The notes: generated by a model not told the origin, from the sequence alone. A DNA stretch of 64,000 bases from Amia ocellicauda (GCF_036373705.1 NC_089851.1:913501-977500), one strand, 5' to 3'. Shown: positions 33,086-45,661, counted from the stretch's first letter. Translations and numbers: made by a program.

Positions 33086-33815
33086 GTAAGAGAGACACCT
33101 GTCCTACATGTTCTTTTCCTTCAGAAATCCTGATTGATTTGAATCCACTATTAATATCTTTATTATACGAGAAAGGATCACAAATATTCAGAGTATAGTT
33201 AATAGATGTTACAAGAGAACGAGATACGAGCTGGCAGGAATAATGAAGCCAAAACTGCAGAACTGTTGCAGAATATGTGAATGGATTAATGTGGAGAGAC
33301 ATCTGGCAGAGATCACCGAAGCCACATTAATGACAAATAAAAGCAGACCGTAGCTGCAGTCCTAATGAAGATGAGTTTGATGATCTTCAACAAGTGTGCT
33401 GTGCTAGTTGAGGTGATGACGTCACTTCCTGCCCAGCTGTGTCCAACTGGTGACTCTCTTTCTGGGGGGTTGATTTTCCAGCTATTGCTCCAGCTGCTGC
33501 TGCTGCACTTGAACGTCGACACTGAATTAATCTTGTTAACAGGTAAACTGAAAGTGTGAAATGGGCACAATTAAACAGTGTTACTCATACACAATGCATG
33601 AAAAATTAATAAGAGTTAAAACATGATTTTAGTGTGAAAATGTAGTCCGCATGCTCTATTCTCTATCTGTTCTCTTTGTTCTTTTAATTTGAGAGAAACT
33701 CAGTTTGTTCTTCAGTCTAGTTATCAATGTCATCACTAATGTCTGAGGTCCTCGGGGCGCCTGCACCCTGCCCTGACTCTCCTCCTCTCTCTCCTTCCTC
33801 TAGGAGAACGTCAGC

Positions 33816-36800
33816 ATGAGAGCTCTGATCACAGCCCTGCTCTGTGTCATCCTGTGGTGTTCAGGTATGAGCAGAGTGTGGAAGGAGACATTTTCACAAT
33901 GGTGCGGCTACTAATGCAGCTCTGAGGAGCTGCTGTTGTGGACTTTTTACAGTGTTATGGTTCGTGATCTCCATATTAGACAGATGGGATACACTTGGTT
34001 GTGCAGTGAACTGTGGAGTCTGTGTGTGGAGCCTTACAGTGACTCCATCCCTATTCCTTGAATTATAAAGCACATTGAGAAACCAGCCAACCACAGAGCA
34101 GCATTTTCAAACATTCCTATACTTGTTATCTTGTGTATAAATGTCATCCCGTTCAGAGAATTATCAGGATTTTATAACTCTTCAGTTACCAGCAACATTT
34201 CAGGACACTTAATGCTAGCATAGAAACACAACACAGATCAGCTACAGTAGATCAGTTACAGCGGATCCTGGATCAAAACATTTTTAGATGGTGAGACAGG
34301 GGGGTGATTGTTAAATTTAACCAAATAAATGTAGTTTTTTTCATTATAAAGATATTTTTGTATAATCCTTACATGTGTGATTCATAATAAGTTTAAAGGT
34401 TGAATAATCTCTCTTATGCACCGTTTCCACTGGCGGACGCGTCCGTGTTTTGTGGAGGTTAAATATCTAATGCTGGACGCGTCCGTAAGCGTCCGTCCCA
34501 CTGAGGACATGATTCACTTTCAGGATTGGAGGTGTGTGTTTGACTTGAGACACAGGGAGGAGATCAGAGACATTGTGTCATTGCTGTGTGCGATCTTGAA
34601 GAAATTATTAGCAGCATGGAGTGAAATCCACGTACAGAAACAATGACTGCTTACAGTTAATATCCGAGTGCATTAAAAACGTGGATTTCACAGGACCGGT
34701 GCAGCGCTGACCAGTTACAATAAACTGAAGGATAATAATGGTATTAATATTGTATGACAGCTGGCCGGTGTTCAGGCTGTGTGTGTGAATGTGTGCAGGA
34801 CAATCCAGACACAGTCCGTGTGAAGGGACACGATTCAGTTAACGAGTCCATTTACAAGATAAATTAACGAATAAATTAATACAGCAGATCTGGGTTTCCT
34901 CTAAAACATTAAGGACTGGTTTAATAAATGCGTCCATAAACGCCATGACTGAGACGCGCGCACTTTAGTTCAATTATAAGCTGCTATATTGTATCTGGAT
35001 GATTAATCGTGAAACGTGTGTATTTTGTTTCAGCTGTAACTTGCCCTGGTTAAGGATCTGATAAATACATTATAAATAATACTGCAAATAGTATCGTTTG
35101 CAGTTACAAATCTGTAGTAAGAGTAACACGTTAAGGGAGTCACGCTGTGCCGTTTAAAATACATATATACTATCAATACATATTCGCTATTTATGTTATT
35201 GTTGCGCATGGAACCGTATTCTTATGTGAACATGCGTGTGTGAATATAATGTTGTCTCTACACGTTCAGCTCTTCCTAATATCTCTAACAGAAACGTGTG
35301 TTTATTACGCTGTTTATAATCATGTAACGCACAAATAATAAAACAGACACAAAGTCCTGTCCAGTCAGGCTGTCGCTCGTACTGTTTCCTGTCTCTGTTT
35401 GAACCCGAACACAAACCCAACACACAGTCGCTGCTGCTCATCAGAGACGGATCTCAGCGGCTGGTTACACAGCAGCTCTGGACGGCACGACACGGTGGAA
35501 CCGAGGCATTAGTCATTCTGCACAGTTTGGGCAGCCAGTTTCCTCTCAATCAAACTGCACTGGATAACATGTCTTATACAATAAGAGACACCCTTTACAC
35601 GACGTATGAACGCACAGTAATATAGTCAGTTTACTGGTACACGTCCTGCTGTGACGCCAGTCTGTCCACCAGCTTGCTGTGCCGTCACACGCTATGCAGT
35701 CCCCCCCACGGACACTACCCCGGGCGCGTATGGATCGGGCATCGTGCCCAGGGGCTGGGTCTCTTTCAGTGGCCAATGCTTCAGGTACTTTGGAGAGCAG
35801 AAGACATGGGCTGAAGCGGAGGTAATTGTCAATAGAAAATATAGATGGGTAATGCATCACTGTATGTGCCTTTTGCTCTGCTCTGCATTGACCATCTGTA
35901 ATTGCCTACCACTGAAACACTGCCACATTGGCCAGCTTTATAGCACCATTATGGAAGCAGTGATTATTGGAGAGGTCATGTAGTCATGCTGCATGTAAAG
36001 TAAAGTCAGGGACTGAATATTTCACACATGCTCTTAAGAAGTGACTTTCCATGTGTTCCCTCTGCGTTAAACTATCTCTGCTTAAATGCAAATGAATTGA
36101 CAGACTTGGCTTTATTTAAATTATTGGGAGATACAAATACAATTTATTGTGCAGCTGTTGCCGAAATTGTCAAAAATAAGAGGCAAGAACAGGGACCTCA
36201 CAAGATTTCCTCCTAAATCTGCATTGTAACTTCATGTGAAAACAAGCAAGCAAGGAAACTGACCCTGTGTTCGTTGTTTCTGATTTGTATTTCATTACTG
36301 TTTGTATTTTTCAGGAGTGTGCAATTTGATCATATTATTCATGTGTGTCTCCCTGTCTCTTTCTCTAGAGTTTCTGTACCCAACTGGGTGGGAATCTGGC
36401 CTCGATCCACAGCTTAGACGTCCACTCTTTCTTGATGTACTACACCAGGACAGTCACCTGGGTGGGAGGGACAGACTGCCAGCAGGTACAGTACTTGTCA
36501 TGTGTAGCGTGCTCTCTGGATGGGGAAGCAGCACTGAGGGAACCAGTGTGGCTGAGACATCTTTCACTAGAGCTACTAGCTAGTTAACCAACTACAGACA
36601 CCTGCCTGACTGACTCTCAGCTGACCCAGGCCATGCGCAGGTCCCCCTGGTAGTTGACATCAGACCCCATGGACATTTGAGCAGACTCCAACAGGGAATC
36701 ATTTACTTCTGGCTGAAAATACAGTTTCCCCAGGGAAAGTAATTTGAAAATAAACTGAAAATAAATGTATTTTTATTTATTGTATCTATGCTATTTCCTG

Positions 36801-37719
36801 GTAACATTGTTGCAAATGCAAATTATAATGACAAGACCTCAGGAAAGAAGGCTGAAGGTTCTTTAAAACATCTTGGAGTCCCAACAATGACTACATGTAC
36901 TGTTTAGCACAGAACAATACTCTTGAGTTTCATGCTGTCCTTCTGCTCCACAGAACGGAGTGTGGATGTGGAGTGACGGCTCCAAGTGGGGCTACAGCAA
37001 CTGGAATAGAGGAGAACCAAATGACTCTAACGGAATCGAAGGCTGTGTCCAAATCAACTATGGAGGTGACATTTACGTGCTACACATGATCTGTTAAGGG
37101 CCCTTGGGGCAGCTTCACTTCTCTGAAAGTCAGGTGTGCTGTGTGTTGCCTAAACCATCTACTGCGGATGCCAGTATGTAATAATATATTAAATATTATA
37201 CTGAGGCTCTGAGTCTATGTGAACAAGAATGCAGTCATTTTAATAATTATGAAGAAGAACACTATCCCTGCTATTTGATTCAGTATTGGAAATGTCTAGA
37301 AAGGTTGTACTTTGGTTGCATTTCTTGTTTTGACAAAAAACATTGCAGAAGTGTACTAAACGCTAAACTTCTTGTAAATATTTAATTCTCTGTATTTCTA
37401 TATTTGCTAGTACCTGTTTCTCCAGAAGCAAGTTATATTAATATACATTTTACATTGCTGTTACAGCATCGCCTGGAGTTTAGAAATATGTCTTGCCACA
37501 AGGTTACAGTTCTGTGTTCACTGTATTACAATGTTGCCACAAAGTTATTTGGTAAGCTGAGCTGTACTGTATCTCCTGAGCCTTGACCTTGGATATAAGG
37601 CAGTCTATCATTGTAAAGCACTGGATTCACTTTCCCCTTTAACTTCTTCAGGGACACAAGGATGGAATGACGCACCTTGTTCTTTACGATATGCATTTGT
37701 CTGTGGCAAGAGGATGTGA
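33816..37719 (+). CDS. C-type lectin gene 3, complete, secreted, EPN/WND type
   Basis: Exons: 33816-33864 (signal MRALITALLCVILWCS, phase 1); second coding exon ending 35821 (GWVSFSGQCFRYFGEQKTW), with acceptor at 35660 or 35699, both in frame; 36369-36485 (SFCTQLGGNLASIHS, VTWVGGTDCQQ); 36954-37065 (VWMWSDGSKWGYSNW, NRGEPNDSNGIEGC); 37652-37719 (GTQGWNDAPCSLRYAFVCGKRM, stop TGA). EPN plus WND predict Ca2+-dependent mannose-type binding. The leader is nearly the same as in genes 1 and 2 but the gene is on the opposite strand. No His-rich microexons were found in the 1.8 kb intron between the signal and lectin exons. That intron holds a putative transposon. All exon phases join. The product is about 140-155 residues. 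Expression is not shown by sequence. Confidence 0.88.
34417..35506. mobile_element. Putative nonautonomous DNA transposon in lectin gene 3 intron
   Basis: The left end 'atgcaccgtttccactgg' and the inverted right end 'cacggtggaaccgaggcat' match imperfectly over about 18 bases. It spans about 1.09 kb with no coding region. Early in it lie repeated GGACGCGTCCGT palindromes. The inverted-repeat match is imperfect, so the call is tentative. Confidence 0.4.
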
Positions 37720-38019
37720 GAAGAAGACTGAGAAGTTACTGAATAAGAAGAAGAACAAAACCATGTTTGCCGCCCAATCAGCAGCAGAGTGCTTGTCATT
37801 GTTGCAGTATTTCAGAAAAGTGCAGCAGGGTGGCTGCAGATTACCCTGGTTTTCTTATGTAAAAGATGAAAATCAAGTAACTTTGTGAAGGATTGAGAAG
37901 ATTGATGAGACTGCTTTCAATATCTTCTGAGTAGTTATATTTAGTTTGATTAGAGAGATGACACATGTATTTGTTTAGGATTGTTTTAATTAACTTCTGT
38001 CTGAATGTGAACTCTTTTA

Positions 38020-38025
38020 AATAAA
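38020..38025 (+). terminator. Poly(A) signal of lectin gene 3
   Basis: AATAAA about 300 bases past the stop codon, in an A/T-rich 3' untranslated region. Confidence 0.75.
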
Positions 38026-38281
38026 CATTTTTTAACATTCACTTTGTGTAAGATGTGTTTGTCCTGGGGGTGTCTGTGGCAGTAATATGTACAAAGGTGC
38101 TCTTTCACATTTGTCTCAGTTTGAACTTGGAACAGTATTGTGTCCGACAGGCAGCAAGGCAGCCCCAGCTGGCTGACACAGGGCACAGGACTTTAATCGC
38201 CCACCCAGAATTACCACCTGATGCCCCGAGGTCAAGGGAAGTCACCCTGCAACACTGGGTTACCATCCAGATGTGACCAGT

Positions 38282-39167
38282 TGACACTTAATTTTTCAGC
38301 CAGCTACTCGACTCAGCTGCTGGTCCAGTCACTGGTCCTCTCCCGCCTGGACTACTGCAACTCCCTCCTGGCCGGCCTGCCTGCATCTACTACCTGCCGC
38401 TCCAGCTCATCCAGAACTCTGCGGCTCGTCTGGTGTCTCTCTGCCACGATTCACACACACTACTCCACTGCTCCGCTCCCTCCACTGGCTCCCGATAGCG
38501 GCACGCATTCAGTTCAAGACTTTGACCCTCACCTACCGCTGTCTGGACCACACTGCACCAAGCTACCTTCAGTCACTCGTCTCTCCATACATCCCCTCCA
38601 GACCACTGCGCTCCTCCAGTGCCAGAAGACTAACTCTGCCTCCTCTCCACTCTCCTTCCTCCAGAGCTGCTCCTTCTCATCCCTGGCCCCTAAGTGGTGG
38701 AACGACCTGCCCACCGAAGTCAAAACAGCGAGTCCTTGACCTCATTCCGGCGCTTACTCAAGACGCATCTCTTCCGACAGCACTTGTAATATTAGTCCTC
38801 TATCCCTGCTAGACAGCACTTCACAGTTTTATTATGCTTCTCACATTCTTGATTGTTTTCCTCCTTGCTCCCTTTCCCGTAGCCCCTGAGTGTGACCCTA
38901 CATCTTGACAGCACTTAGCTTTCACCGTACAGGATGTAGGACCTCACTTACTGTACTTGTGTAAATTGTAAATTGGAAGTTGTAAAATGTATTATATTTT
39001 GAATTGCTATGTTTAATGTAAATTTAATTTGTAATGTTTGATGCCTTGTACTTAACTGTATTTTTGCACTTTGTTTTGCACTTATGTTGTAAGTCGCCCT
39101 GGATAAGGGAATCTGCCAAGAAATAATTTTAAATAATAATAATAATAAAAAAAAAAATAAAAAAAAA

Positions 39168-39249
<82 letters not shown>

Positions 39250-39250
39250 G
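38282..39250 (+). mobile_element. L2-type LINE 3' end (RT C-terminus, 3' UTR, AAT tail)
   Basis: LVQSLVLSRLDYCNSLLAGL, then frameshifted CRLQLIQNSAARLV-like, LTYRCLDHTAPSYLQSLVSP and PLSGGTTCPPKSK segments are the C-terminal region of fish L2 reverse transcriptase. The 3' end 'ttgtaagtcgccctggataa' followed by 'gggaatctgccaag' and an (AAT)n tail is diagnostic of L2. 5'-truncated and frameshifted. Confidence 0.85.
39133..39247 (+). repeat. (AAT)n microsatellite, L2 tail
   Basis: More than 30 AAT units, forming the tail of the L2 element. Confidence 0.95.
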
Positions 39251-39359
39251 TAAGGAGGAGCAGGTGAGGTAATTGTTGCAATAAACAGGGATGATAATTC
39301 AATAATCAGGTGGATGGGAAACCAGGGAAAAACAAGTCCAAAACTGGGACAAGGGTGAC

Positions 39360-39680
39360 ATCTGGCCTGAAATGCTTGTACCTCAATTCCAGGAGTATAA
39401 GAAACAATATGTTTGACCTAGAAGCCACAGTGTTGGCATGTGACTTTGAAGTTGCAGGAGTGACAGAAACATGACTTACCGAAAATGATAGGGATGGATA
39501 CAAGTTGAAAGGATACACACAGTTTAGGAGAGACAGGCAAAGAGGTGCAAAGAGGTGGTGGGGTAGCATTATATGTCAGAAACGATGATGAGGAGAACTC
39601 AAATTACATCCTTCTAACGTAACAGATTCTGGAGGATTAGTGGTAGGAGTGTGTTACAGACCACCCAGCTCAGGAAGATG
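39360..39680 (+). mobile_element. CR1 endonuclease fragment
   Basis: 'tacctcaattccaggagtat' through 'gacagaaacatgacttaccg' to 'agaggtggtggggtagcatt' and 'gtgttacagaccaccca' match the endonuclease region of the 26.6-26.9 kb copy, including the same TGA. Indels present. Confidence 0.8.
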
Positions 39681-39977
39681 TTGCACTCTATAATGTAATC
39701 AGGACTGCATGTAGTGTAATGGTTGCGGTTCAGTACCACAGGGAAACAAGGCTGCACACCAGCTGGATCGCTTCTCCTTAGTTGTGTTATTTGTACATCT
39801 GGTAATACATACATCAAAACAGTGTCAAAAGGCAACTCCCAGTCTGAGCATACGATACAACTTCCGTCATAATACACTTTTTACAGATTGTACAGTATTT
39901 TATGAAATAGTTATTCACACATACATATAAACTAAAAGTAATAATAGTAGAATAGTGTGCGAACAGGGCCCAGCATA

Positions 39978-41526
39978 CAGTGCATCCGGAAAGTATTCAC
40001 AGCGCTTCACTTTTTCCACATTTTGTTATGTTACAGCCTCATCCGAAAATGGATTAAATTAATAATTTTCCTCAAAATTCTACAAACAATACCCTATAAT
40101 AACAACGTGAAAGAAGTTTGTTTGAAATCTTTGCAAATGTATTAAAAATAAAAAACAAAAAAAGCACATGTACATAAGTATTCACAGCCTTTGCCATGAC
40201 ACTCAAAATTGAGCTCAGGTGCATCCTGTTTCCACTTGATTGGAGTCCACCTGTGGTAAATTCAGTTGATTGGGCATGATTTGGAAAGGCACACACCTGT
40301 CTATATAAGGTCCCACAGTTAGCAATGCATGTCAGAGCACAAACCAAGCCATGAAGTCATAGGAATTGTCTGTAGACCGCCGAGACACATTGTATCAAGG
40401 CACAGATCTGGGGAAGGGTACAGAAAAATGTCTGCAGCATTGAAGGTCCCAATGAACACAGTGGCCTCCATCATCCATAAATGGAGGAAGTTTGGAACCA
40501 CCATTACTCTTCCTAGAGCTGGCCACCCAGCCAAACTGAGCGATCGGGGGAGTCAGGGAGGTGACCAAGAACCCGATGGTCACTCTGACAGAGCTCCAGC
40601 ATGTCTCTGTGGAGAGAGGAGAACCTTCCAGAACAACCATCTCTGCAGCACTCCACCAATCAGGTCTGTATGGTAGATTGGCCAGACAGAAGCCACTCCT
40701 CAGTAAAAAGGCACATTACAGCCCACCTGGAGTTTGCCCAAAGGCACCTGAAGGACTCTCAAAATTGGCCTGAATGGCAAGCGTCATGTCTGGAGGAAAC
40801 CAGGCACCGCTCATCACCTGGCCAATGCCATCCCTACAGTGAAGCATGGTGGTGGCATCATCATGCTGTGGGGATGTTTTTCAGCAGCAGGAACTGGCAG
40901 ACTAGTCAGGATTGAGGGAAAGCTGAATGCAGCAATGTACAGAGACATCCTTGATGAAAACCTGCTCCAGAGCGCTCTGGACCTCAGACTGGGGCGAAGG
41001 TTCATCTTCCAACAGGACAACGACCCTAAGCACACAGCCAAGATAACAAAGGAGTGGCTACAGGACAACTCTGTGAATGTCCTTGAGTGGCCCAGCCAGA
41101 GCCCAGACTTGAACCCAAATGAACATCTCTGGAGATATCTGAAAATGGCTGTGCATCAACGCTCCCCATCCAACCTGATGGAGCTTGAGAGGTCCTGCAA
41201 AGAAGAATGGGAGAAACTGCCAAAAATAGGTGTGCCAAGCTTGTAGCATCACACTCAAAAAGACTTGAGGCTGTAATTGGTGCCAAAGGTGCTTCAACAA
41301 AGTATTGAGCAAAGGCTGTGAATACTTATGTACATGTGCTTTTTTTGTTTTTTATTTGTAATAAATTTGCAAAGATTTCAAACAAACTTCTTTCACGTTG
41401 TCATTATGGGGTATTGTTTGTAGAATCGTGAGGAAAATAATTAATTTAATCCATTTTGGAATAAGGCTGTAACATAACAAAATGTGGAAAAAGTGAAGCA
41501 CTGTGAATACTTTCTGGATGCACTTG
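39978..41526 (+). mobile_element. Tc1-like transposon (third family), 1549 bp
   Basis: The ends CAGTGCATCCGGAAAGTATTCACAG and its inverted partner are flanked by TA (39976-39977; 41527-41528). The subterminal arms are inverted for about 190 bases ('aagcacatgtacataagtat' and its complement). Confidence 0.92.
40329..41246 (+). pseudogene. Tc1-like transposase, frameshifted
   Basis: N-terminal helix-turn-helix MSAALKVPMNTVASIIHKWRKFGTT in one frame, a middle part in another, then [34 protein letters not shown] (second catalytic Asp), [17 protein letters not shown] (Glu). The helix-turn-helix, the second Asp and the Glu sit in different frames because of at least two indels between 40550 and 40840. 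Inactive. Confidence 0.88.
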
Positions 41527-41739
41527 TAAGATATTTGTTAGAATATATTTTTCTATGGGAAATTCTATACTGGTTTGGTAGAGGAAACAGACCTCCTCCC
41601 TTTGATCTAAGTTCCCTGGTAGCCCTAGTAGCCCTGGTAACCCTATCTTTATGACCAGAGACCAAAAGGGACCTGTCCTCTGATTGGCTCCTAGCCAAAT
41701 TCGAAATGACCCCCACTTCTAAATTACTTTAGCATAAGG

Positions 41740-41946
41740 CACCCAAGTCATGGTGGTGGCAAAATGCTATTGGTTGGAAGGAAACCTTATAAAAGGGAAA
41801 ACAAAGAGAATTTGAGTTCTCTTAACTTCTTCATCCTGCAACGAGACACAAGACAGAGCTGGAGGGAGACAGAGAGCGACACACCGCTTCCTGCCTGACC
41901 AGACTGGCTTATAAGCTGTACTGTGAGGAGAAAGAAGAAAATGGGT
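41740..41946 (+). promoter_or_regulatory. Candidate promoter and first exon
   Basis: 'gctattggttgg' (an inverted CCAAT box) is followed by TTATAAAAGG at about 41787, then a purine-rich leader and GAAAATGG|GTATGA. It could be the first exon of the small gene whose later exon may be at 43051. No transcript support. Confidence 0.35.
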
Positions 41947-43050
41947 ATGATCTGTTTCTTACTGTAATCCAGCAGAAGCTTAATATTACTTATTTTCAGT
42001 AATATAATTGAATGATATTAGTTTCCTATTTTTGTCCAAATAAATGATTATTGCACATCTGTGACTTGACCGCATCTTCCCTCTAAAAAGAATCTTAAAA
42101 GAGAAACCAATTGACCTATGAGTTTTCAGTTCAACTATTTATTTAGATTGACTGAAAAACCAAGCATATCTAATTCTCTTACATGCTGTAATTTTTTATG
42201 ACGTGTGACGTCACCTTATGAAATATGCCTACGTCATATCCGAAAGGAAGTGTACACCTATTTCGCCCTCAGCCACAACGCTGCCCACCCCTATCCCCCT
42301 CCCCTCTCCTTCTCCATTGAACAGATAGTTTCTTAAAAGACTGCCAGCTAAAGCCAGCACTCAAATAATGATTTAAAGCTGTAAACATCCTAGGGTTCAA
42401 ACTTTAGACTTAAACACTAAGACAGGGTCCTAAAACAGTGAACAGAAATAAATCTGTTAGATTGATGGGCATTTTAGATCTTTATAGTTATTTTCTTGGT
42501 CCAGGGTAATTTCTACCTCTTATAAATGACTGAAATAGTGTTAGTGTTAGGGGTCTATAGGGCTAGATGTTTTATTTAATTTCAAAAGTTTTTATTTTTT
42601 CATGGCCAAAAGGTTTTAATACAAGTGTCGGGTTGAGAGGAGAGAGGACGGCACCATCTTGGCGTCTAGTTGAAATTTGCCACGATGCAATTTTATTGGT
42701 TGTGGGGAGGTGACCGGGGCGTTGCAAGGGGGTAGGCATCCTAGGCCATTGCCTGGGGCCCCGGGCTGAGGGGGCCCCCTCCCCCCCGGCTCTCATGGAA
42801 GAAAACTCTGCCGTACCCGCCCCCGGCATCACTGTCGGGAATTATTTTGCCTGGAGCCCCCAGATACCCTAGAATCGCCTCTGGGTGGTGATATGTTAAA
42901 TTGTCACTCAAATTCTGGCCCAGAACAAAGACTCACAAACACCCCAGCACTGTTCCATAGGTATAAGTATGAGGGCAAGGGGCTTCCGCTCAGCAGCCTC
43001 ATAATCACATTTCAATTGAATTGAAGACCGTGTCTTACTGAAGATCCACA

Positions 43051-43242
43051 ATGGCAGGAAACAGCATCAGAGATTTTGATATAAATGAGTTTTTCGGTAA
43101 GTCTTCAGATTCATTGCATTGTCACAGCATGAATTATGTACATGTTTTGTAAATAATGCTATAACATCTGTTTTAAGCTCTGCAACCTTATTAATTCCAA
43201 ATGCCGAGGAGATTATCTGGAACACCTCTGTGACTAACGCAG
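43051..43242 (+). pseudogene. Fragment of an unrecognised gene (two small exons)
   Basis: ATG at 43051 opens MAGNSIRDFDINEFF and ends at a good donor (TTCG|GTAAGTC, 43096). A second candidate exon, 43178-43242 (TTAAG|CTCTGC to AACGCAG|GTAAGC), translates to a sensible string (LLIPNAEEIIWNTSVTN) only in a frame that does not match the first exon's phase. It is probably a decayed gene, cut off by the TA repeat and Tc1 insertion at 43411. Family unknown. Confidence 0.35.
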
Positions 43243-43340
43243 GTAAGCTTTTTCTGTTTGTAGAGGTCTGTGTATGAAATGTCTGTGCGTGTGTGTTTTT
43301 AATCATTTCTTTAGAGTTTTTAAATGTTTTAAATTCTCAG

Positions 43341-43410
<70 letters not shown>
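43341..43410 (+). repeat. (TA)n microsatellite at Tc1 insertion site
   Basis: A run of about 35 TA units ending exactly at the Tc1 terminus at 43411, as expected for an element that targets TA. Confidence 0.95.
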
Positions 43411-43413
<3 letters not shown>

Positions 43414-44626
43414 TCACCTAAAGGATTATTAGGAACACCTGTTCAATTTCTCATTAATGCAATTATCTAACCAACCAATCACATGGCAGTTGCTTCAATG
43501 CATTTAGGGGTGTGGTCCTGGTCAAGACAATCTCCTGAACTCCAAACTGAATGTCTGAATGGGAAAGAAAGGTGATTTAAGCAATTTTGAGCGTGGCATG
43601 GTTGTTGGTGCCAGACGGGCCGGTCTGAGTATTTCACAATCTGCTCAGTTACTGGGATTTTCACGCACAACCATTTCTAGGGTTTACAAAGAATGGTGTG
43701 AAAAGGGAAAAACATCCAGTATGCGGCAGTCCTGTGGGCGAAAATGCCTTGTTGATGCTAGAGGTCAGAGGAGAATGGGCCGACTGATTCAAGCTGATAG
43801 AAGAGCAACTTTGACTGAAATAAGCACTCGTTACAACCGAGGTATGCAGCAAAGCATTTGTGAAGCCACAACACGTACCGTACAGCCTTGAGGCGGATGG
43901 GCTACAACAGCAGAAGAGCCCACCGGGTACCACTCATCTCCACTACAAATAGGAAAAAGAGGCTACAATTTGCACAAGCTCAACTAAATTGGACCGTTGA
44001 AGACTGGAAAAATGTTGCCTGGTCTGATGAGTCTCGATTTCTGTTGAGACATTCAGATGGTAGAGGCGTAAACAGAATGAGAACATGGATCCATCATGCC
44101 TTGTTACCACTGTGCAGGCTGGTGGTGGTGGTGTAATGGTGTGGGGGATGTTTTCTTGGCACACTTTAGGCCCCTTAGTGCCAATTGGGCATCGTTTAAA
44201 TGCCACGGCCTACCTGAGCATTGTTTCTGACCATGTCCATCCCTTTATGACCACCATGTACCCATCCTCTGATGGCTACTTCCAGCAGGATAATGCACCA
44301 TGTCACAAAGGTCCAATCATTTCAAATTGGTTTCTTGAACATGACAATGAGTTCACTGTACTAAACTGGCCCCCACAGTCACCAGATCTCAACCCAATAG
44401 AGCATCTTTGGGATGTGGTGGAACGGGAGCTTCGTGACCTGGATGTGCATCCCACAAATCTCCATCAACTGCAAGATGCTATCCTATCAATATGGGCCAA
44501 CATTTCTAAAGAATGCTTTCAGCACCTTGTTGAATCAATGCCACGTAGAATGAAGGCAGTTCTGAAGGCGAAAGGGGGTCAAACACAGTATTAGTATGGT
44601 GTTCCTAATAATCCTTTAGGTGAGTG
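43411..44626 (+). mobile_element. Tc1/mariner transposon copy B, 1216 bp
   Basis: Same family as 6109-7328, opposite orientation, with the same 33-base ends (CACTCACCTAAAGGATTATT...), inserted in the (TA)n repeat and followed by TATATA. Confidence 0.93.
43559..44594 (+). pseudogene. Tc1-like transposase, copy B, frameshifted
   Basis: It starts MGKKGDLSNFERGMVVG. A 4-base insertion near 43880 (CGTACCGTACAG against CGTACAAC in copy A) shifts the frame, and a deletion near 44064 (GGTAGAGGCG) shifts it again. The last segment (44085-44594) is open and keeps FQQDNAPCHK and NPIEHLWD. Its lesions differ from those of copy A. Confidence 0.9.
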
Positions 44627-45264
44627 TATATATATAGTCATGGTTCCAAGCCCTTACCCTCTTTCCCCACTAGTGGCCGCCAATGTTCCCTTGCCTTTTT
44701 CTTCTCCCTTCACTGCTTTCCTTTGTCACTTGTCACTTTGTCATTCCTCCACACTGTGCACTTCTGTTCATTTCCTCTACTCTTATTGGTCCTTCACCTG
44801 CCTTCCTAGTTTCGGCTTCCCTTTATAAACCCCTCACTGCCCTCACTCAGGGTGAAGTGTTGTCAGTTCTTCCTGTGCCACCAAGCGTGTGCGTGTGCGT
44901 GTGCGTGTGCGTTCCACCCTATGCCTGCTGGGATTGGCTCCAGCTTCCCCTTGACCCTCACCCGGATATACAGTTTTGAAAATTGATGTAATAGTTATTG
45001 GAAATGTTCCTTTTGTCTAAAGAAATGGGGCTTCTTTAAAATCAACTTGACTACAAGCGGGGGTGAGGTGGTATTGCAATGTACCTTCTGCTTTGAGTGA
45101 GTTTTCTCAATTTTTTTTAACTTGTTAGGCATCCAATTCCTGAAATACACATCAGGAAACAAAACAATAAATCAGAAACAAGTTAGAGAATGAAGTCAAA
45201 CATCATTCACACTGATAATTCCCCTGGAAGGAAATATCAAAAGTGTGTGCAGTGAACAAGGATT
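44627..45264. other. No gene recognised; (GTGCGT)n repeat
   Basis: Pyrimidine-rich sequence with 'cctttataaacccctcactg' and a (gtgcgt)n run at about 44886-44912. It resembles dispersed noncoding repeats. Class not determined. Confidence 0.35.
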
Positions 45265-45661
45265 GAAAACGATTGCATAACATCTGAGTTCCAGGAGGAT
45301 TATGTTGCCTCAAGTGTAGAGTGCAGAGACACAATCCAAAGGGAGAAAAACATTGTACAGCAAAAGTTTGAGGCCAAATGGAATGAGTTTCAAAAGAGCA
45401 TGACTTCACAGAGACAAGTGCAGGAAGCGGAGAAGCGGGTTATGTCACGGAATTTAAGAGTGCTCACAGAAGAGATGAATAACCTGCAACTGAACAAAGA
45501 GGGAGAAATACCAGAAACTAGAAGTGTCTGAGAAGCAGCGCAGACAGCAGGAGGAGAGAATGAGGAAGGTGATCGATGAACAAATCACCCGAGAGCTGAA
45601 AGAAATCGATGATCGATACCGTGTCGACTTGATTACAATATTAGGAAGAACAGATACCTAA
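45265..45661 (+). pseudogene. Coiled-coil-encoding remnant, unknown family
   Basis: Open from NDCITSEFQEDYVASSVECR through KNIVQQKFEAKWNEFQKSMT and NLRVLTEEMNNLQLNKEGE; a 1-base shift near 45515, then KYQKLEVSEKQRRQQEERMR and ELKEIDDRYRVDLITILGRT, stop at 45661. Highly charged with heptad-like spacing, so a coiled coil is likely. No start or splice acceptor is obvious upstream. It ends 23 bases from the stop of the convergent Harbinger gene. It may be a host gene fragment or the second protein of that element. Confidence 0.4.

Noticed and set aside
38105-38280. Possible exon of a lectin or protease just after lectin gene 3
   Set aside because: Leads directly into L2 LINE sequence; no splice pattern and no domain.
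45265-45661. Second (Myb-like) Harbinger protein
   Set aside because: No tryptophan-spaced Myb repeat is visible; kept only as an alternative for the coiled-coil remnant.
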